A DNA stretch of 64,000 nucleotides. It comes from Kribbella voronezhensis. Lineage in GTDB: Bacteria; Actinomycetota; Actinomycetes; Propionibacteriales; Kribbellaceae. Location of the stretch: assembly GCF_004365175.1 (NCBI RefSeq), contig NZ_SOCE01000002.1, positions 1,054,001-1,118,000 on the forward strand, written 5' to 3'. Positions 42,259 through 54,063 of the stretch are shown piece after piece. A program made the translations under genes and the position numbers. How positions within the stretch are numbered: the first letter of the stretch is position 1; each line of letters starts with the position of its first letter. The notes under the pieces were generated by a model, which did no database searches, was not told the origin of the DNA, and saw nothing but the letters and a program-made list of their open reading frames with translations.

Positions 42259-44890
42259 GACGAGGTCGTTGCTGGCCGGCGTACTGCTCGCAGCCGTGTT
42301 GGGGGCTGGTCAACTCGCGGCGGCGGGCGGGGTGGTGGCCGGGGAGACGGCGCCAGTGCGCGGCTACGAGGTCGAGGGTGTTGGTGCGGTCCCGGCCGGG
42401 TGCTCGACGCCGAGCGGCAAGGCGGCCGCGGTGGTCAGCGGTGAGCGAGCTCAGACCGGCACGCGGTCCTTGCTGGTGAACGACCAGTCGAACGGCTCGC
42501 AGGCCTTGACCGTCTGCCCCCTCGATCCGCGGTCGGCGACCTCCTTCAGTTTCTCGGCCTTCCCTGCGGCCCTGCCGAACGGCTTCCTGGTCACTCTGCT
42601 CGGACACTGGCAAGGTACTGCGGGCGCCGCGGTACCGGTGTTTCACCTGAATGTCACCGCCGACGGCGCAGTCCACTGGTACAACGGCAGCAACTGGATC
42701 CAGTTCGCCGGCCCCGGCACGGTCAAGCTCAACGCCTGGAACTCGCTGCGCCTAGAGAGCGCTTCCCGATCCGCGGAACTCTTCGTCGGCGGCACCTCGG
42801 TCGGCACAGTCCAGCCGGCCGGCAGCCAGGCCGTACTCGACGTCAGCGCCTATCAACTCGGCAGCAACGGCACGGTCCCGCAGGGCGACAAGGTCTTCTT
42901 CGACGACCTCTCCGCCTCGACCGGCCGTGGCTACGAGTCGGAGCCGGTCGGTTCCGTCCCCTGCGGTACGCCGGCCGGCAAGGCGGCCGCGATCGTCAGC
43001 GACCTGCGCGGCTCCACGGGATCGCGCTCTCTCCGGTTCAACGACCGGGCGACCGACGCCCAGACCGTCGCCGCCTGCCCAGCCGTTCCCCAGCAAGGGA
43101 TCGATCTCTCACTGGCGGTCTACCCGGCCGCGCTGCAGAACGGCTTCCTGCTCTCTCTGCGCGGACACTTGGAGGGCATGGTCGATCCCACGGTCGTCTT
43201 CCACCTCGCGATCACCGCCGACGGCAGCCTCCGCTGGTACGACGGCGCCGCGTGGACCACGCTCACCCGGCCCGGCGTCGTGCCGGTCGGCAAGTGGAGC
43301 ACGATTCGCCTGAAGGTGGCCGCCGACGAGGAGTCGGCCCAGATCCTGGTGAACGGCGCCCTTGCCGCCGCGGCCGGTCCGTGGGGCGTACGCCGGGTCG
43401 TCGACATCATCGGGTTCGATCTGTCCAGCAACGGGACCGCGACCGCGGGGGACGAGGTGTTCGTGGACGACGTGGCGGTGGGGGCGGCAGACGCCGTACT
43501 GCCGCAGGTCGGTGGCGTCGAGGTCGGCCCGGACACGACGATCGAGCAGTCGACGAGCAACCTGCTGCAGATGCCGCACTCGTCGGTCATCGCCGGATCG
43601 GAGACGCTGATCACCTACGCGGCGCACAACGACTCCAGCACCGGCACCGGTACGCGCTTTGCCTCATCACCCGACGTCGGGACGACCTGGACACCGGATC
43701 CTTCTCGCAATCCGTTGCCCGCAGCCCAGTCGTACAACCTCTCGAAGCTGCGGAACGGCAATCTGCTCGCGGTCTCCTACCACGCCTACATGGTGGACGG
43801 ATCGGCGAACAAACGAGCCGACGTCGAGTCCTCGGTCTCGACCGACAACGGCCGGACCTGGACCCAGCGGGTCGGCTCGATGACCACGCCGCAGGCGATG
43901 CGGCCGATCAGCCCCAACAGCAGCCGGCCCGGCCGGACCCTCGGTGGCTTCGTGCTCGTGCACAACGTGGTCGAGGAGGCCGACGGGACGCTGTACCAAT
44001 CCGCGTACGGGTACTACGAGGGCGATTCGAAGTACCGGCAGTTGATCCTGCGGTCCACGGACGGTGGTCTCACCTGGACGACGCGCGGGACCGTGGCGTA
44101 CAGCGCATCGATCCTTGGCGAAGGGTTCTGCGAAGCCGCGATCGAGCGGGTGGCCGACGGGTCGCTGCTGGCGGTGATGCGGACCGGTTGGTACCTGACG
44201 ATGTACGCCGCGCGCTCGACCGACAACGGCGCCACCTGGACCACGCCGGTGCCGCTGCGCGCCGGGCCGCACGCTCTCCCGGTGATCGGCGTGTACCCGA
44301 GCCTGGTGACAATGCCGAACGGCAAGCTCGTCCTGTACTTCGGCCGGCCGGGCCAGTCCGTGATGGTCTCCGAGGACGGCAGCGGCGCCTCGTGGAGTAC
44401 GCCGGTGCCGGTGGACTACCGCAACTCGGCGAACGGCAGCGCCGTACCGGTCGATGTGGACAAACTGCTCGTCTTCGGCGATCGCGGCGCCGACTGGTCG
44501 ATCAACAAGTCGCCGCTGGCGCGGGTCTGGTCCCGGCCGGTCGGCATCGCGTCAGCCTGTACGACGACGGTCACCGGCACCCGTACGGAGCTCGAGGTGT
44601 TGTCCGGCACGACCTGTGTCGAGGACGCCACGATCACCGGACCTGTTGCTGTGGGCCACAATGCCGCACTGGTCGTGCGGAACTCCTCGCTCCGTGGCGG
44701 ACTACGTTCGTCGGCAGCCCGGACGGTGTCGGTGTGCGGTAGCCGGGTGACCGGTGACGTGTCGATCACGGGCACTACCGGTGTCGCGATGGTGGGGGAC
44801 CGGACCCGGGGATGCGCTCCCACCACGGTCGATCGGCCCGTGGTACTGACTGGCAATCGTGGCCTGGCGATCACCGACGGAACCCGGTAA
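42242..44890 (+). CDS. Secreted sialidase-like (BNR-repeat) glycosidase
   Basis: The 882-aa protein has a signal peptide (MKAILVTRSLLAGVLLAAVL, cleavage near AAAGG). Two related beta domains of about 185 residues follow, each starting RGYEVEG or RGYESEP and containing FHLN/FHLA-TADG-WY, which look like laminin-G-type carbohydrate binders. Then comes a six-bladed propeller with four Asp-boxes (SSPDVGTTW, STDNGRTW, STDGGLTW, STDNGATW) typical of exo-alpha-sialidases. The last ~120 residues resemble a right-handed repeat of short strands. It should hydrolyse glycans outside the cell; sialic acid specificity is not proven. Its start codon lies in a hairpin loop. Confidence 0.85.
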   Translation: MKAILVTRSLLAGVLLAAVLGAGQLAAAGGVVAGETAPVRGYEVEGVGAVPAGCSTPSGKAAAVVSGERAQTGTRSLLVNDQSNGSQALTVCPLDPRSATSFSFSAFPAALPNGFLVTLLGHWQGTAGAAVPVFHLNVTADGAVHWYNGSNWIQFAGPGTVKLNAWNSLRLESASRSAELFVGGTSVGTVQPAGSQAVLDVSAYQLGSNGTVPQGDKVFFDDLSASTGRGYESEPVGSVPCGTPAGKAAAIVSDLRGSTGSRSLRFNDRATDAQTVAACPAVPQQGIDLSLAVYPAALQNGFLLSLRGHLEGMVDPTVVFHLAITADGSLRWYDGAAWTTLTRPGVVPVGKWSTIRLKVAADEESAQILVNGALAAAAGPWGVRRVVDIIGFDLSSNGTATAGDEVFVDDVAVGAADAVLPQVGGVEVGPDTTIEQSTSNLLQMPHSSVIAGSETLITYAAHNDSSTGTGTRFASSPDVGTTWTPDPSRNPLPAAQSYNLSKLRNGNLLAVSYHAYMVDGSANKRADVESSVSTDNGRTWTQRVGSMTTPQAMRPISPNSSRPGRTLGGFVLVHNVVEEADGTLYQSAYGYYEGDSKYRQLILRSTDGGLTWTTRGTVAYSASILGEGFCEAAIERVADGSLLAVMRTGWYLTMYAARSTDNGATWTTPVPLRAGPHALPVIGVYPSLVTMPNGKLVLYFGRPGQSVMVSEDGSGASWSTPVPVDYRNSANGSAVPVDVDKLLVFGDRGADWSINKSPLARVWSRPVGIASACTTTVTGTRTELEVLSGTTCVEDATITGPVAVGHNAALVVRNSSLRGGLRSSAARTVSVCGSRVTGDVSITGTTGVAMVGDRTRGCAPTTVDRPVVLTGNRGLAITDGTR

Positions 44891-44948
44891 GAACCACTGC
44901 CTCGGATGGGGTAAGGTTTACCCGCTCGCTGCTACGGGAGAGAGCACT

Positions 44949-45021
44949 CGGGCTGTGGCCTAGTTGGTAAGGCGCCAGTCTGGGGGACTGGAGATCGCGA
45001 GTTCAAGTCTCGCCAGCCCGA
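44949..45021 (+). tRNA. tRNA-Pro (anticodon GGG)
   Basis: The 7-bp acceptor stem CGGGCTG/CAGCCCG is perfect, with discriminator A. The anticodon stem CCAGT/ACTGG encloses CTGGGGG, giving anticodon GGG at positions 34-36. The T arm is GCGAG-TTCAAGT-CTCGC. CCA is not encoded. A terminator follows directly. Confidence 0.96.
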
Positions 45022-45026
45022 CATCA

Positions 45027-45052
45027 GGGGCACCGATTTCGATCGGTGCCCC
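45027..45052 (+). terminator. Intrinsic terminator of the tRNA-Pro gene
   Basis: GGGGCACCGAT pairs perfectly with ATCGGTGCCCC around a TTCG tetraloop, followed by TTT. Confidence 0.92.
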
Positions 45053-45121
45053 TTTGCTGTGTCCGGGCCTGTATCGGTCGCCGCTTGATTGCGCTGTAAT
45101 GATGTAATCAGGAGGCGCGAG

Positions 45122-46054
45122 ATGGCGGAAGACGACGTACTGGATGCCTACTCCCGGGTGGTCTCGGGAGTGGCCGAACAGCTGATCCCGCGGGTGGCCA
45201 GCCTGCGGGTGCAAGGCCGGCGCGGTGACTCGTCCGGATCCGCGGTCGTGCTGACCGGCGACGGGCATCTGCTCACCAACGCCCACGTGGTCGGCGACGG
45301 CGACAACGCGACCGCCGAGTTCGCCGACGGTACGACGGCGCAGGCGGCCGTGATCGGGGTGGACCGGCTGTCCGACCTGGCGGTGCTGCGGGCCGACCGC
45401 GAGATCCCCGACCCGCCGGAGTACGGCGACGCGGACGGGCTCAAGGTCGGCAACCTGGTAGTTGCCGTGGGCAACCCACTGGGGCTGGCCGGGAGCGTGA
45501 CGGCCGGTGTGGTGAGCGCTCTCGGACGATCTCTTCCGGTCCGGTCCGGGTCGGCCCAACGCATCATCGAGGACGTGATCCAGACCGACGCCGCGCTGAA
45601 CCCGGGCAACTCGGGCGGAGCGCTTGCCGATGGCAACGGTCGCGTGATCGGCATCAACACCGCGGTCGCGGGGATCGGGCTCGGTCTCGCCGTACCGATG
45701 AACCCGACCACCCGCCGGATCATCTACTCGCTCCTGCACGACGGGCGGGTCCGCCGCGCCTACCTGGGACTGGTGACCAAACCCGCGCCGCTGCGTCCGC
45801 AGTTGGTCGAGCGCTTCGGCCAGCGCACCGCCTTGCGAGTCGTCGAGGTGATCTCGGGGAGCCCGGCTGCCGCCGCCGGTCTGCGCGAGGGCGACCTGGT
45901 CCTCGCCGTCGACGGCACACCCCTGCGCGACGCCCAGTCCTTGCAACGCCAACTCTTCGCCGACGCGATCGGCCGCCGTACCGAGATCACCGCGATCCGC
46001 AACGGCGCCCTCGTCGACGTAGTCGCCGCGCCCGCCGAACTCACCGACCGCTGA
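45122..46054 (+). CDS. Trypsin-like serine protease with PDZ domain (HtrA-like), no export signal
   Basis: The 310-aa protein carries the full HtrA triad: His55 (LLTNAHVVGDG), Asp85 (LSDLAVL) and Ser164 (NPGNSGGAL). A PDZ domain follows from about residue 215 (VVEVISGSPAAAAGLREGDLVLAVDG). Unlike most actinobacterial HtrA proteins, it has no N-terminal membrane anchor or signal peptide. The ATG at 45122 is supported by AGGAGGCG upstream. It therefore appears cytoplasmic. It ends 8 nt before the convergent GNAT gene. Confidence 0.9.
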   Translation: MAEDDVLDAYSRVVSGVAEQLIPRVASLRVQGRRGDSSGSAVVLTGDGHLLTNAHVVGDGDNATAEFADGTTAQAAVIGVDRLSDLAVLRADREIPDPPEYGDADGLKVGNLVVAVGNPLGLAGSVTAGVVSALGRSLPVRSGSAQRIIEDVIQTDAALNPGNSGGALADGNGRVIGINTAVAGIGLGLAVPMNPTTRRIIYSLLHDGRVRRAYLGLVTKPAPLRPQLVERFGQRTALRVVEVISGSPAAAAGLREGDLVLAVDGTPLRDAQSLQRQLFADAIGRRTEITAIRNGALVDVVAAPAELTDR

Positions 46055-46062
46055 GGTTCGGT

Positions 46063-46602
46063 CTAGCCGTTCAGGGGAGCCCGCAGTAGGACGCAGGTGC
46101 CGGCTTCGAGAGGAGCGTTGGGGAAGCTGAAGGTGCGGGTGACCTCCTCGAACCTGAACCTCTGGTGGAGGTCGAGGATCGCCGCGTTCGACAGATTCAC
46201 AAACGTGTAGACCTCGTCGGCGCGCTCGGCGGTCCAGCGCAGACGATCGGCGGTGAGCAGGTCGCCGATCCCGTGCCGGCGCCACTCCGGCGCGACGATC
46301 AACCCGATCAGGTAGTACCCCGACGGCGCGGTGTCGGCCGGCATCCCTGGCAACGCCTCGTGCCGGATCACCCCGCCGTACCCGATCACCTTCTCGTCCG
46401 CGCACGCGACCGCGACGTACCGATCTGGATTCTCGAGATCACCCAGCAAGCGCTCTCTGCGCTCAGAAGCGCTGCCGCCGGTGCGTGTGACGATCAGCCG
46501 CGCACACGCCTCGAGATCGCCGGAGAGCGCTCCCCGGACCGAGATCACCGCGTCAGCCGGCCGTCGCGCTTCGTCCGGCCGGTACTCAGCGAAACCCTTC
46601 AC
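46063..46602 (-). CDS. GNAT-family N-acetyltransferase
   Basis: The 179-aa protein has the acetyl-CoA-binding signature VAPEWRRHGIGDLL (Q/RxxGxG/A type), the preceding strand SGYYLIGLIV and the C-terminal FVNLSNAAILDLHQRFRFEEV. The acceptor is unknown. The GTG start at 46602 has TAGGCT 7 nt upstream, so the mRNA is probably leaderless. Confidence 0.9.
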   Translation of the reverse strand: MKGFAEYRPDEARRPADAVISVRGALSGDLEACARLIVTRTGGSASERRERLLGDLENPDRYVAVACADEKVIGYGGVIRHEALPGMPADTAPSGYYLIGLIVAPEWRRHGIGDLLTADRLRWTAERADEVYTFVNLSNAAILDLHQRFRFEEVTRTFSFPNAPLEAGTCVLLRAPLNG

Positions 46603-46609
46603 GACCGGC

Positions 46610-46615
46610 AGCCTA
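46610..46615 (-). promoter_or_regulatory. Candidate -10 box of a leaderless promoter (GNAT gene)
   Basis: TAGGCT on the minus strand lies 7 nt before the GTG at 46602, identical in hexamer and spacing to the dop promoter. Confidence 0.6.
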
Positions 46616-46748
46616 GATCAACGGGTACGCGGCGCGCGTTCGAAGTAAAGGACGTATCAATTCGATCGGGTGATCGCGCTGCTGCCCGTCCGGTGGTCGG
46701 AGGCCGACCTAGGATCGCCGCGACGGGGCGATTCGTGAAGGAGGCAGA

Positions 46749-47384
46749 GTGGACGAGCGGGTCGTACGGGCGCGGGAGCTGTACGAGCAGGCCGTTTTCG
46801 CCGGAACGGAAGGAGTTCTGGCGCAGGCCGACGAAGAGCTGGACGCCGTGGAGGCGGATCTGGCCCTCGCCCGTGGTCGCGTGCTGCACGGCCGGTTCCT
46901 TGCCTGTGACAAGGAAGATCCGGCCGAGCTCCCGTTGTTCCAGCGATCGGCCGAGCTCTACCGCAAACTCGGCGACACCCGAGGCGAGGCCGAGGCCCTC
47001 TTCTGGATCGGCTGCTTCTACCAGGTCGTCTGGAAGGACGCCGACGGCGCTGTCGACGCACTGGAGCGATCCGCCGAACTCGCGCGGGAAGTGGGGGACA
47101 GGCTGACCTTGTCCTACGCGCTCCGCCACCTCGGCATCGCCGCCCAGCAGGCCGGCCAACTCGACACCGCCCGCACCCTGCTCGAGGAGTCCACCACGCT
47201 CCGCCGCGACCTGGGCTTCCACGCCGGCGTTGCCGCCAACCTGGTCGGCCTCATCTACCTGGCAGCCGCCCAGAACCGCACCACCGACGCCCACCACCTG
47301 GCCGACGAAGCCACCGCCTTGGCCCAATCCGCCGGCGCCACCACCATCCTCACCCAACTAACCGAAGCCCGCCGCCACCTCTGA
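46749..47384 (+). CDS. TPR-repeat protein
   Basis: The 211-aa all-helical protein has TPR-like helix pairs: FQRSAELYRKLGDTRGEAEALFWIG, DALERSAELAREVGDRLTLSYALRHLG and TLLEESTTLRRDLGFHAGVAANLVGL in successive units. It probably mediates protein-protein contacts, and no enzymatic domain is present. The GTG start has AAGGAGG about 5 nt upstream. Function unknown. Confidence 0.82.
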   Translation: MDERVVRARELYEQAVFAGTEGVLAQADEELDAVEADLALARGRVLHGRFLACDKEDPAELPLFQRSAELYRKLGDTRGEAEALFWIGCFYQVVWKDADGAVDALERSAELAREVGDRLTLSYALRHLGIAAQQAGQLDTARTLLEESTTLRRDLGFHAGVAANLVGLIYLAAAQNRTTDAHHLADEATALAQSAGATTILTQLTEARRHL

Positions 47385-47501
47385 CGCCGCCCCCAGCCGG
47401 GCACGCCGTAGTACAAGGTGCTGCCTCCGCCGGGCACCCTGCAGACCAGGTGCGGCCTCAGCCGAGTGCGCGTAGTACGAGATCGCCAGGCGTGCCGTGG
47501 G

Positions 47502-48173
47502 TCACCAGCCGCGGGCGTGCCATTCGGGGAGGTGGGGGCGTTCGGTGCCGAGGGTGGTGTCGGCGCCGTGGCCGGGGTAGACCCAGGTCTCGTCGGGGAG
47601 CCGGTCGAAGAGTTTGGTCTCGACGTCGTGGAGGAGCGACTCGAAGTTCTTCTTGTTGCCGCGGGTGTTGCCGACGCCGCCGGGGAAGAGCGAGTCGCCG
47701 GTGAACAGGTGTGGCGCGCCGGTCGGGTCGTCGTACAGCAGGGCGATCGAGCCCGGCGTGTGCCCGGCGAGGTGGATCACCTCGAGACCCAGCTCACCGA
47801 ACTTGATCACGTCGCCGTCGCCGACGGCCTCGTCGGTCCGCACCGGGATGCCCTCCGCGTCCTCGCGGCCGGCGACCGTGGTCGCGCCCGTCTTGGCGAC
47901 CACCTCGGCCAGCGCCTGCCAGTGATCGCCGTGCTGGTGGGTGGTGATCACCCGGGTGATGCCGCCGGAGCCGATCACCGTCAGCAGGGTCTCCGCGTCG
48001 TTGGCGGCGTCGATCAGCACCTGCTCGTCGGTCTGCCGGCAGCGCAGCAGGTACGCGTTGTTGTCCATCGGCCCCACGGCGACCTTCGTGATCATCAGCT
48101 TGGCCAGTTCGTGCGTCTGCACGGGCCCACCGACGTGGACGTTGCCGTGGTACTCCGTCATGTGTTCTCCCAT
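47502..48173 (-). CDS. Metallo-beta-lactamase-fold hydrolase (glyoxalase II-like)
   Basis: The ~223-aa protein has the zinc motif TTHQHGDHWQAL, the later ligands LAGHTPGS (His), TGDSLFPGG (Asp) and YPGHGADTT (His), and VGPMDNNAYLL near the start. Such enzymes cleave thioesters or related bonds. In Mycobacterium a relative (Rv1637c) also neighbours uvrA. The start is either the ATG at 48173 (GAGAGG upstream) or at 48161 (GGGAG upstream). The gene follows the mycothiol-type protein gene by 10 nt, so a joint role in mycothiol-dependent detoxification is possible. Confidence 0.88.
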   Translation of the reverse strand: MGEHMTEYHGNVHVGGPVQTHELAKLMITKVAVGPMDNNAYLLRCRQTDEQVLIDAANDAETLLTVIGSGGITRVITTHQHGDHWQALAEVVAKTGATTVAGREDAEGIPVRTDEAVGDGDVIKFGELGLEVIHLAGHTPGSIALLYDDPTGAPHLFTGDSLFPGGVGNTRGNKKNFESLLHDVETKLFDRLPDETWVYPGHGADTTLGTERPHLPEWHARGW

Positions 48174-48183
48174 GTCAGTCCTC

Positions 48184-48891
48184 TCAGCCCCAAGCCGGTA
48201 CGCCGGGAAGCTCACCGTCTGCGGAGAGCGTGCTCCCGTCGTCGCGGCCGAGCACCCAGCTCAGCAGAGCCGCACTGTCGCCAGTGACGATCCTTGCACC
48301 AGCCGGCCGCGCAGGCGATGACCACTCGCTGTCGGAGCTCCGCAGCACGACCGGTACGTCGTCCGGCCAGCGCGCCGTCACGTAGGTGAGCAGTGCCTCG
48401 CGCAGCTCAGCCGGTACGTCGTCGAACGTGTACCCGACTCCTAGGTCGACGTGATGAACCTCGATCTCGTTCAGACGCGCCACCACGATCTGGTCCGCAG
48501 TACGGACGACCCCGCTGGGCCAGGAGACTCGTGTGAGCCACGCCACCTCGGGCAGGTCCTCGAACCGCTCCCACAGTCGCGCCTCCGCCGCCACCAGATC
48601 GTCGACCTGTTCGGCCAGCGGCCGTGCCTGCCCCTCGGCGATGTCGGCCTCGCGGGCCTCCAGCGACGCGTACATCGGCTTGCGGACGCCGGTTTGCGCC
48701 CAGTCGCACAAGTTCACGAGCGCGTCGGCGTTCCGGGCGAGATGGGTCAGCACGTGCCCGATCGTCCAGCCGGGCAGCAGGGACGGGCGGCCGACATCGG
48801 CGTCCGTCAGCCGGGCGAGGGTGTCCAGCAGGCGCCGGTCGGCGGACGGTAACTCCGCCAGCAGCCGGCTCGTTTGCTCCGATGCGACCAT
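48184..48891 (-). CDS. Maleylpyruvate isomerase-family, mycothiol-dependent protein
   Basis: The 235-aa protein has the DinB-like helical N-terminal domain (LLPGWTIGHVLTHLARNADAL) with the metal-type His residues, the second helix EARLWERFEDL, NEIEVHHVDLG, and a C-terminal beta domain (LRSSDSEW). Members use mycothiol as cofactor for isomerisation or adduct formation. TACTCT lies 6 nt before the ATG and no ribosome site is visible, which suggests a leaderless mRNA. It forms a pair with the downstream metallo-hydrolase gene and is divergent from uvrA. Confidence 0.88.
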   Translation of the reverse strand: MVASEQTSRLLAELPSADRRLLDTLARLTDADVGRPSLLPGWTIGHVLTHLARNADALVNLCDWAQTGVRKPMYASLEAREADIAEGQARPLAEQVDDLVAAEARLWERFEDLPEVAWLTRVSWPSGVVRTADQIVVARLNEIEVHHVDLGVGYTFDDVPAELREALLTYVTARWPDDVPVVLRSSDSEWSSPARPAGARIVTGDSAALLSWVLGRDDGSTLSADGELPGVPAWG

Positions 48892-48897
48892 GGGCCG

Positions 48898-48903
48898 AGA
48901 GTA
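48898..48903 (-). promoter_or_regulatory. Candidate -10 box of a leaderless promoter (mycothiol-type protein)
   Basis: TACTCT on the minus strand lies 6 nt before the ATG at 48891. Confidence 0.45.
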
Positions 48904-49072
48904 TCGAATATGCTTTCGAAAGAGGTCGTGGATCCGGTCCGGATCGCTGATGGAAGTTTTTGTCGGTGGGCCTCGTTAGCATGACCGGGCATGTCCCAGG
49001 AGTGGGTACCGGTGCCTCGGCGAGGCCACCGGTCCGCCCCAGAAACCTTCGAGAACGGCTGAGAGTGAGCTT

Positions 49073-52147
<3,075 letters not shown>

Positions 52148-52200
52148 ACGTCGACTGGCTCGAGAAGTCCTGGCGCCGGTCAGGAGCGCCCGGCGCGGCC

Positions 52201-53157
52201 GTGGCGATCCTGACCGGTGGCGCGCTGCGAACCGAGCTGTACTTCGGTGCTGCCGTCGCCGGGCGACCGATGACTTCAGCAGCCGTTTTCGACTCCGCCT
52301 CCCTGACCAAACCGCTGTTCGCCTGGTACGTGCTGGAATTGGCCGCTTCAGGCGAACTGGACCTCTACGCGCCGATCGCTATCGACTACGCCACCCTCGG
52401 TGCCGCCGAGGATCCCAGGCTCGGCCGGATCACGCCCGCGATGGTGCTCTCCCACCAGACCGGCCTGCCGAACTGGCGCCCCGACGGCGAACCACTCCGA
52501 CTGGTCGCGACGCCGGGGGAGCAGGTCGTGTACTCCGGGGAAGGCTTCCAGCTCCTCCTCAAAACACTCCAGAACGAACGCGGAGCCGACACGGTAGCCG
52601 CGGAACTGCAGGACTTGCTCGACCGATTCGGAATGACCGGCAGCTCGTTCGTCGACCCACCCGCCGGAGCCGGCAGCTCGTTCGTCGACCCACCCGCCGG
52701 AGCCGGCAGCTCGTTCGTCGATCCACCCGCGGGAGCTGCCGGCTCCGACGGCGGATCCACTGGGTATGCGGTAGCTCACGACGCGGACGGCCGGCCGCTG
52801 GCGAGGCGGGCGCGGGAACGGATCGGTGCGTACGGCACACTCGACGTCACGCTGCCCGACTACGCCAAGTTCCTGGAGTCCGCCTTCTGGGGCTGGGATT
52901 CCGTCTCCGCCCGGAGAATCCGCGCGCTGACGACCGGCCCGTACGGCGTACCGCAGGGTGGCCGGACGCTCGGGTGGGGTTGCTGGTCCCGAGCGGACGG
53001 CACGATCGTGCTGCACCAGAACGGCGACAACCCCGGCTACAAACATCTGGCGCTCGTCGACCCGGCCGCCGGCGAAGCAGTAGTTGCCTTGACCAACGGT
53101 GAGGGCGGGCTGGCGTTCACCGACCAGCTGGCCGCGAGATTCCGTCGTACGGACTGA
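52201..53157 (+). CDS. Serine hydrolase of the beta-lactamase (class C/PBP4*) family
   Basis: From the GTG at 52201 the protein has 318 aa. The SxxK motif is SLTK in DSASLTKPLFA, the second motif is YSGEGF and a late HQNG stands in place of the KTG box. The in-frame codons upstream of 52201 continue as a convincing family N-terminus (DVDWLEKSWRRSGAPGAAVA) back to an ATA that overlaps the uvrA stop, but no usual start codon is found there. The true start is therefore uncertain. The gene also contains three 33-bp tandem repeats. The substrate may be a peptide, ester or lactam; no signal peptide is seen. Confidence 0.85.
   Translation: MAILTGGALRTELYFGAAVAGRPMTSAAVFDSASLTKPLFAWYVLELAASGELDLYAPIAIDYATLGAAEDPRLGRITPAMVLSHQTGLPNWRPDGEPLRLVATPGEQVVYSGEGFQLLLKTLQNERGADTVAAELQDLLDRFGMTGSSFVDPPAGAGSSFVDPPAGAGSSFVDPPAGAAGSDGGSTGYAVAHDADGRPLARRARERIGAYGTLDVTLPDYAKFLESAFWGWDSVSARRIRALTTGPYGVPQGGRTLGWGCWSRADGTIVLHQNGDNPGYKHLALVDPAAGEAVVALTNGEGGLAFTDQLAARFRRTD
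52639..52737 (+). repeat. Three 33-bp tandem repeats in the serine hydrolase gene
   Basis: Units 52639-52671, 52672-52704 and 52705-52737 each encode GSSFVDPPAGA. The first two are identical and the third differs at a few bases. Confidence 0.95.
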
Positions 53158-53218
53158 TCCCGTGAGGTTCCGCGGTACGGACTCATCCCGTGAGGTTCGT
53201 GGTACGGACTGATCGCGG
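53136..53218 (+). repeat. Three 28-bp tandem repeats across the serine hydrolase stop codon
   Basis: Units start at 53136, 53164 and 53192 (core GTACGGACT, then ATCCCGT). The first contains the gene's last codons and TGA; the third has a 1-bp deletion. Confidence 0.8.
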
Positions 53219-53291
53219 TGGGGGTGGGTCGGGGCGAACCTCCCACCGTTTAGATTAGGCGCGTTGTTCGTTCCGGACCGAGGGGATGCCT

Positions 53292-53618
53292 GTGGCGCGC
53301 CAGTACGACACCCAGCTGATCGAGTCGGTGGCGGTTCGCCGTCGACGGCTGCGGGAAGCCTGGCTGTTCGGCTCCGCGCGATCGCGCAACACCCTGGACG
53401 AAGGCGTGACGAAGCTGTTCGCCAGCGCCGCGATCGCCGCGGTCGTGTGCGCCGGTTGCGTCGGCTACTCCTTCATCCAAAGCCAGCGGGGCAAGGGTCC
53501 TGGCGGTCCGGTCGCACCCAGTGCGACGGTCTCCGGCCCGGTCACGCCACTGCCCAGTGGTACCCCGTCCGGTCGTCCGGCCGAAACACCCAAGGCGCCT
53601 GTCTCCAAGACCTCCTGA
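53292..53618 (+). CDS. Small single-pass membrane protein of the type VII locus
   Basis: The 108-aa protein has a basic cytoplasmic N-terminus (SVAVRRRRLREAWLFGSARSR), one helix (about residues 42-62, ASAAIAAVVCAGCVGYSFI) and a Pro/Ser/Thr-rich outer tail. The GTG at 53292 has GAGGGG 6 nt upstream and is preferred over the ATG at 53286. Short proteins of this kind accompany actinobacterial type VII clusters, so it is probably part of this locus. Function unknown. Confidence 0.75.
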   Translation: MARQYDTQLIESVAVRRRRLREAWLFGSARSRNTLDEGVTKLFASAAIAAVVCAGCVGYSFIQSQRGKGPGGPVAPSATVSGPVTPLPSGTPSGRPAETPKAPVSKTS

Positions 53619-53707
53619 CCCGTTTCGGAGGGAACCGGGAGCGACCCCGGCCACGTCTATCGTGGGGAATGTCGAGAGCAGGCAACGAAATCTTCGAAGG
53701 GACAGCT

Positions 53708-54046
53708 GTGGGCACACGTTGGGACATGGGTAAAGACACCCTGAGCACTCTGGCCAAGAAGACGGGGACCGGCACGCAGGACCTCGGCGGTCTGGTCAAG
53801 CAGCTCGCCGCGGCCGCCGAGCCGCTGGAGGGCAAGCTCCAAGGCGGTGGCCACGACGCGTTCATGGCCTTCAAGGGCCGGGTCGACAAGATCGCCGCGG
53901 ACCTGAACGCCGGGATGTCCGCGATCGCCCAGGGCCAGCAGGGGATGGACAAGGCGGTGCGTACGGCGGAGACCGACATGACCCAGGCCGCCAAGAAGTC
54001 AGAAGGCGCGGCGAACTTCGACGCCGCCAAGTTCGGCAATCGCTGA
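53708..54046 (+). CDS. WXG100-like type VII secretion protein
   Basis: The 112-aa protein is almost all helix: one helix around LSTLAKKT...LGGLVKQLAAAAEPLEGKL, a turn, then FMAFKGRVDKIAADLNAGMSAIAQG. The turn that normally carries WxG reads QGGGHDAF, the Trp being replaced but the small-residue turn and following AF kept. Such proteins form helical-hairpin dimers exported by EccC. The GTG at 53708 has GAAGGGACA upstream. It lies 17 nt before the next WXG100-type gene, so the two probably form a heterodimer. Confidence 0.8.
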   Translation: MGTRWDMGKDTLSTLAKKTGTGTQDLGGLVKQLAAAAEPLEGKLQGGGHDAFMAFKGRVDKIAADLNAGMSAIAQGQQGMDKAVRTAETDMTQAAKKSEGAANFDAAKFGNR

Positions 54047-54063
54047 GACGGGGAGTAGCTGAT

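Noticed and set aside
44909..44923. Small inverted repeat GGGTAA-GGT-TTACCC before the tRNA gene
   Set aside because: The 6-bp arms are short and could be chance. No function can be assigned.
44949..45021. tRNA-Pro as an integration site of a mobile element
   Set aside because: No integrase and no repeated tRNA 3' end are seen on either side.
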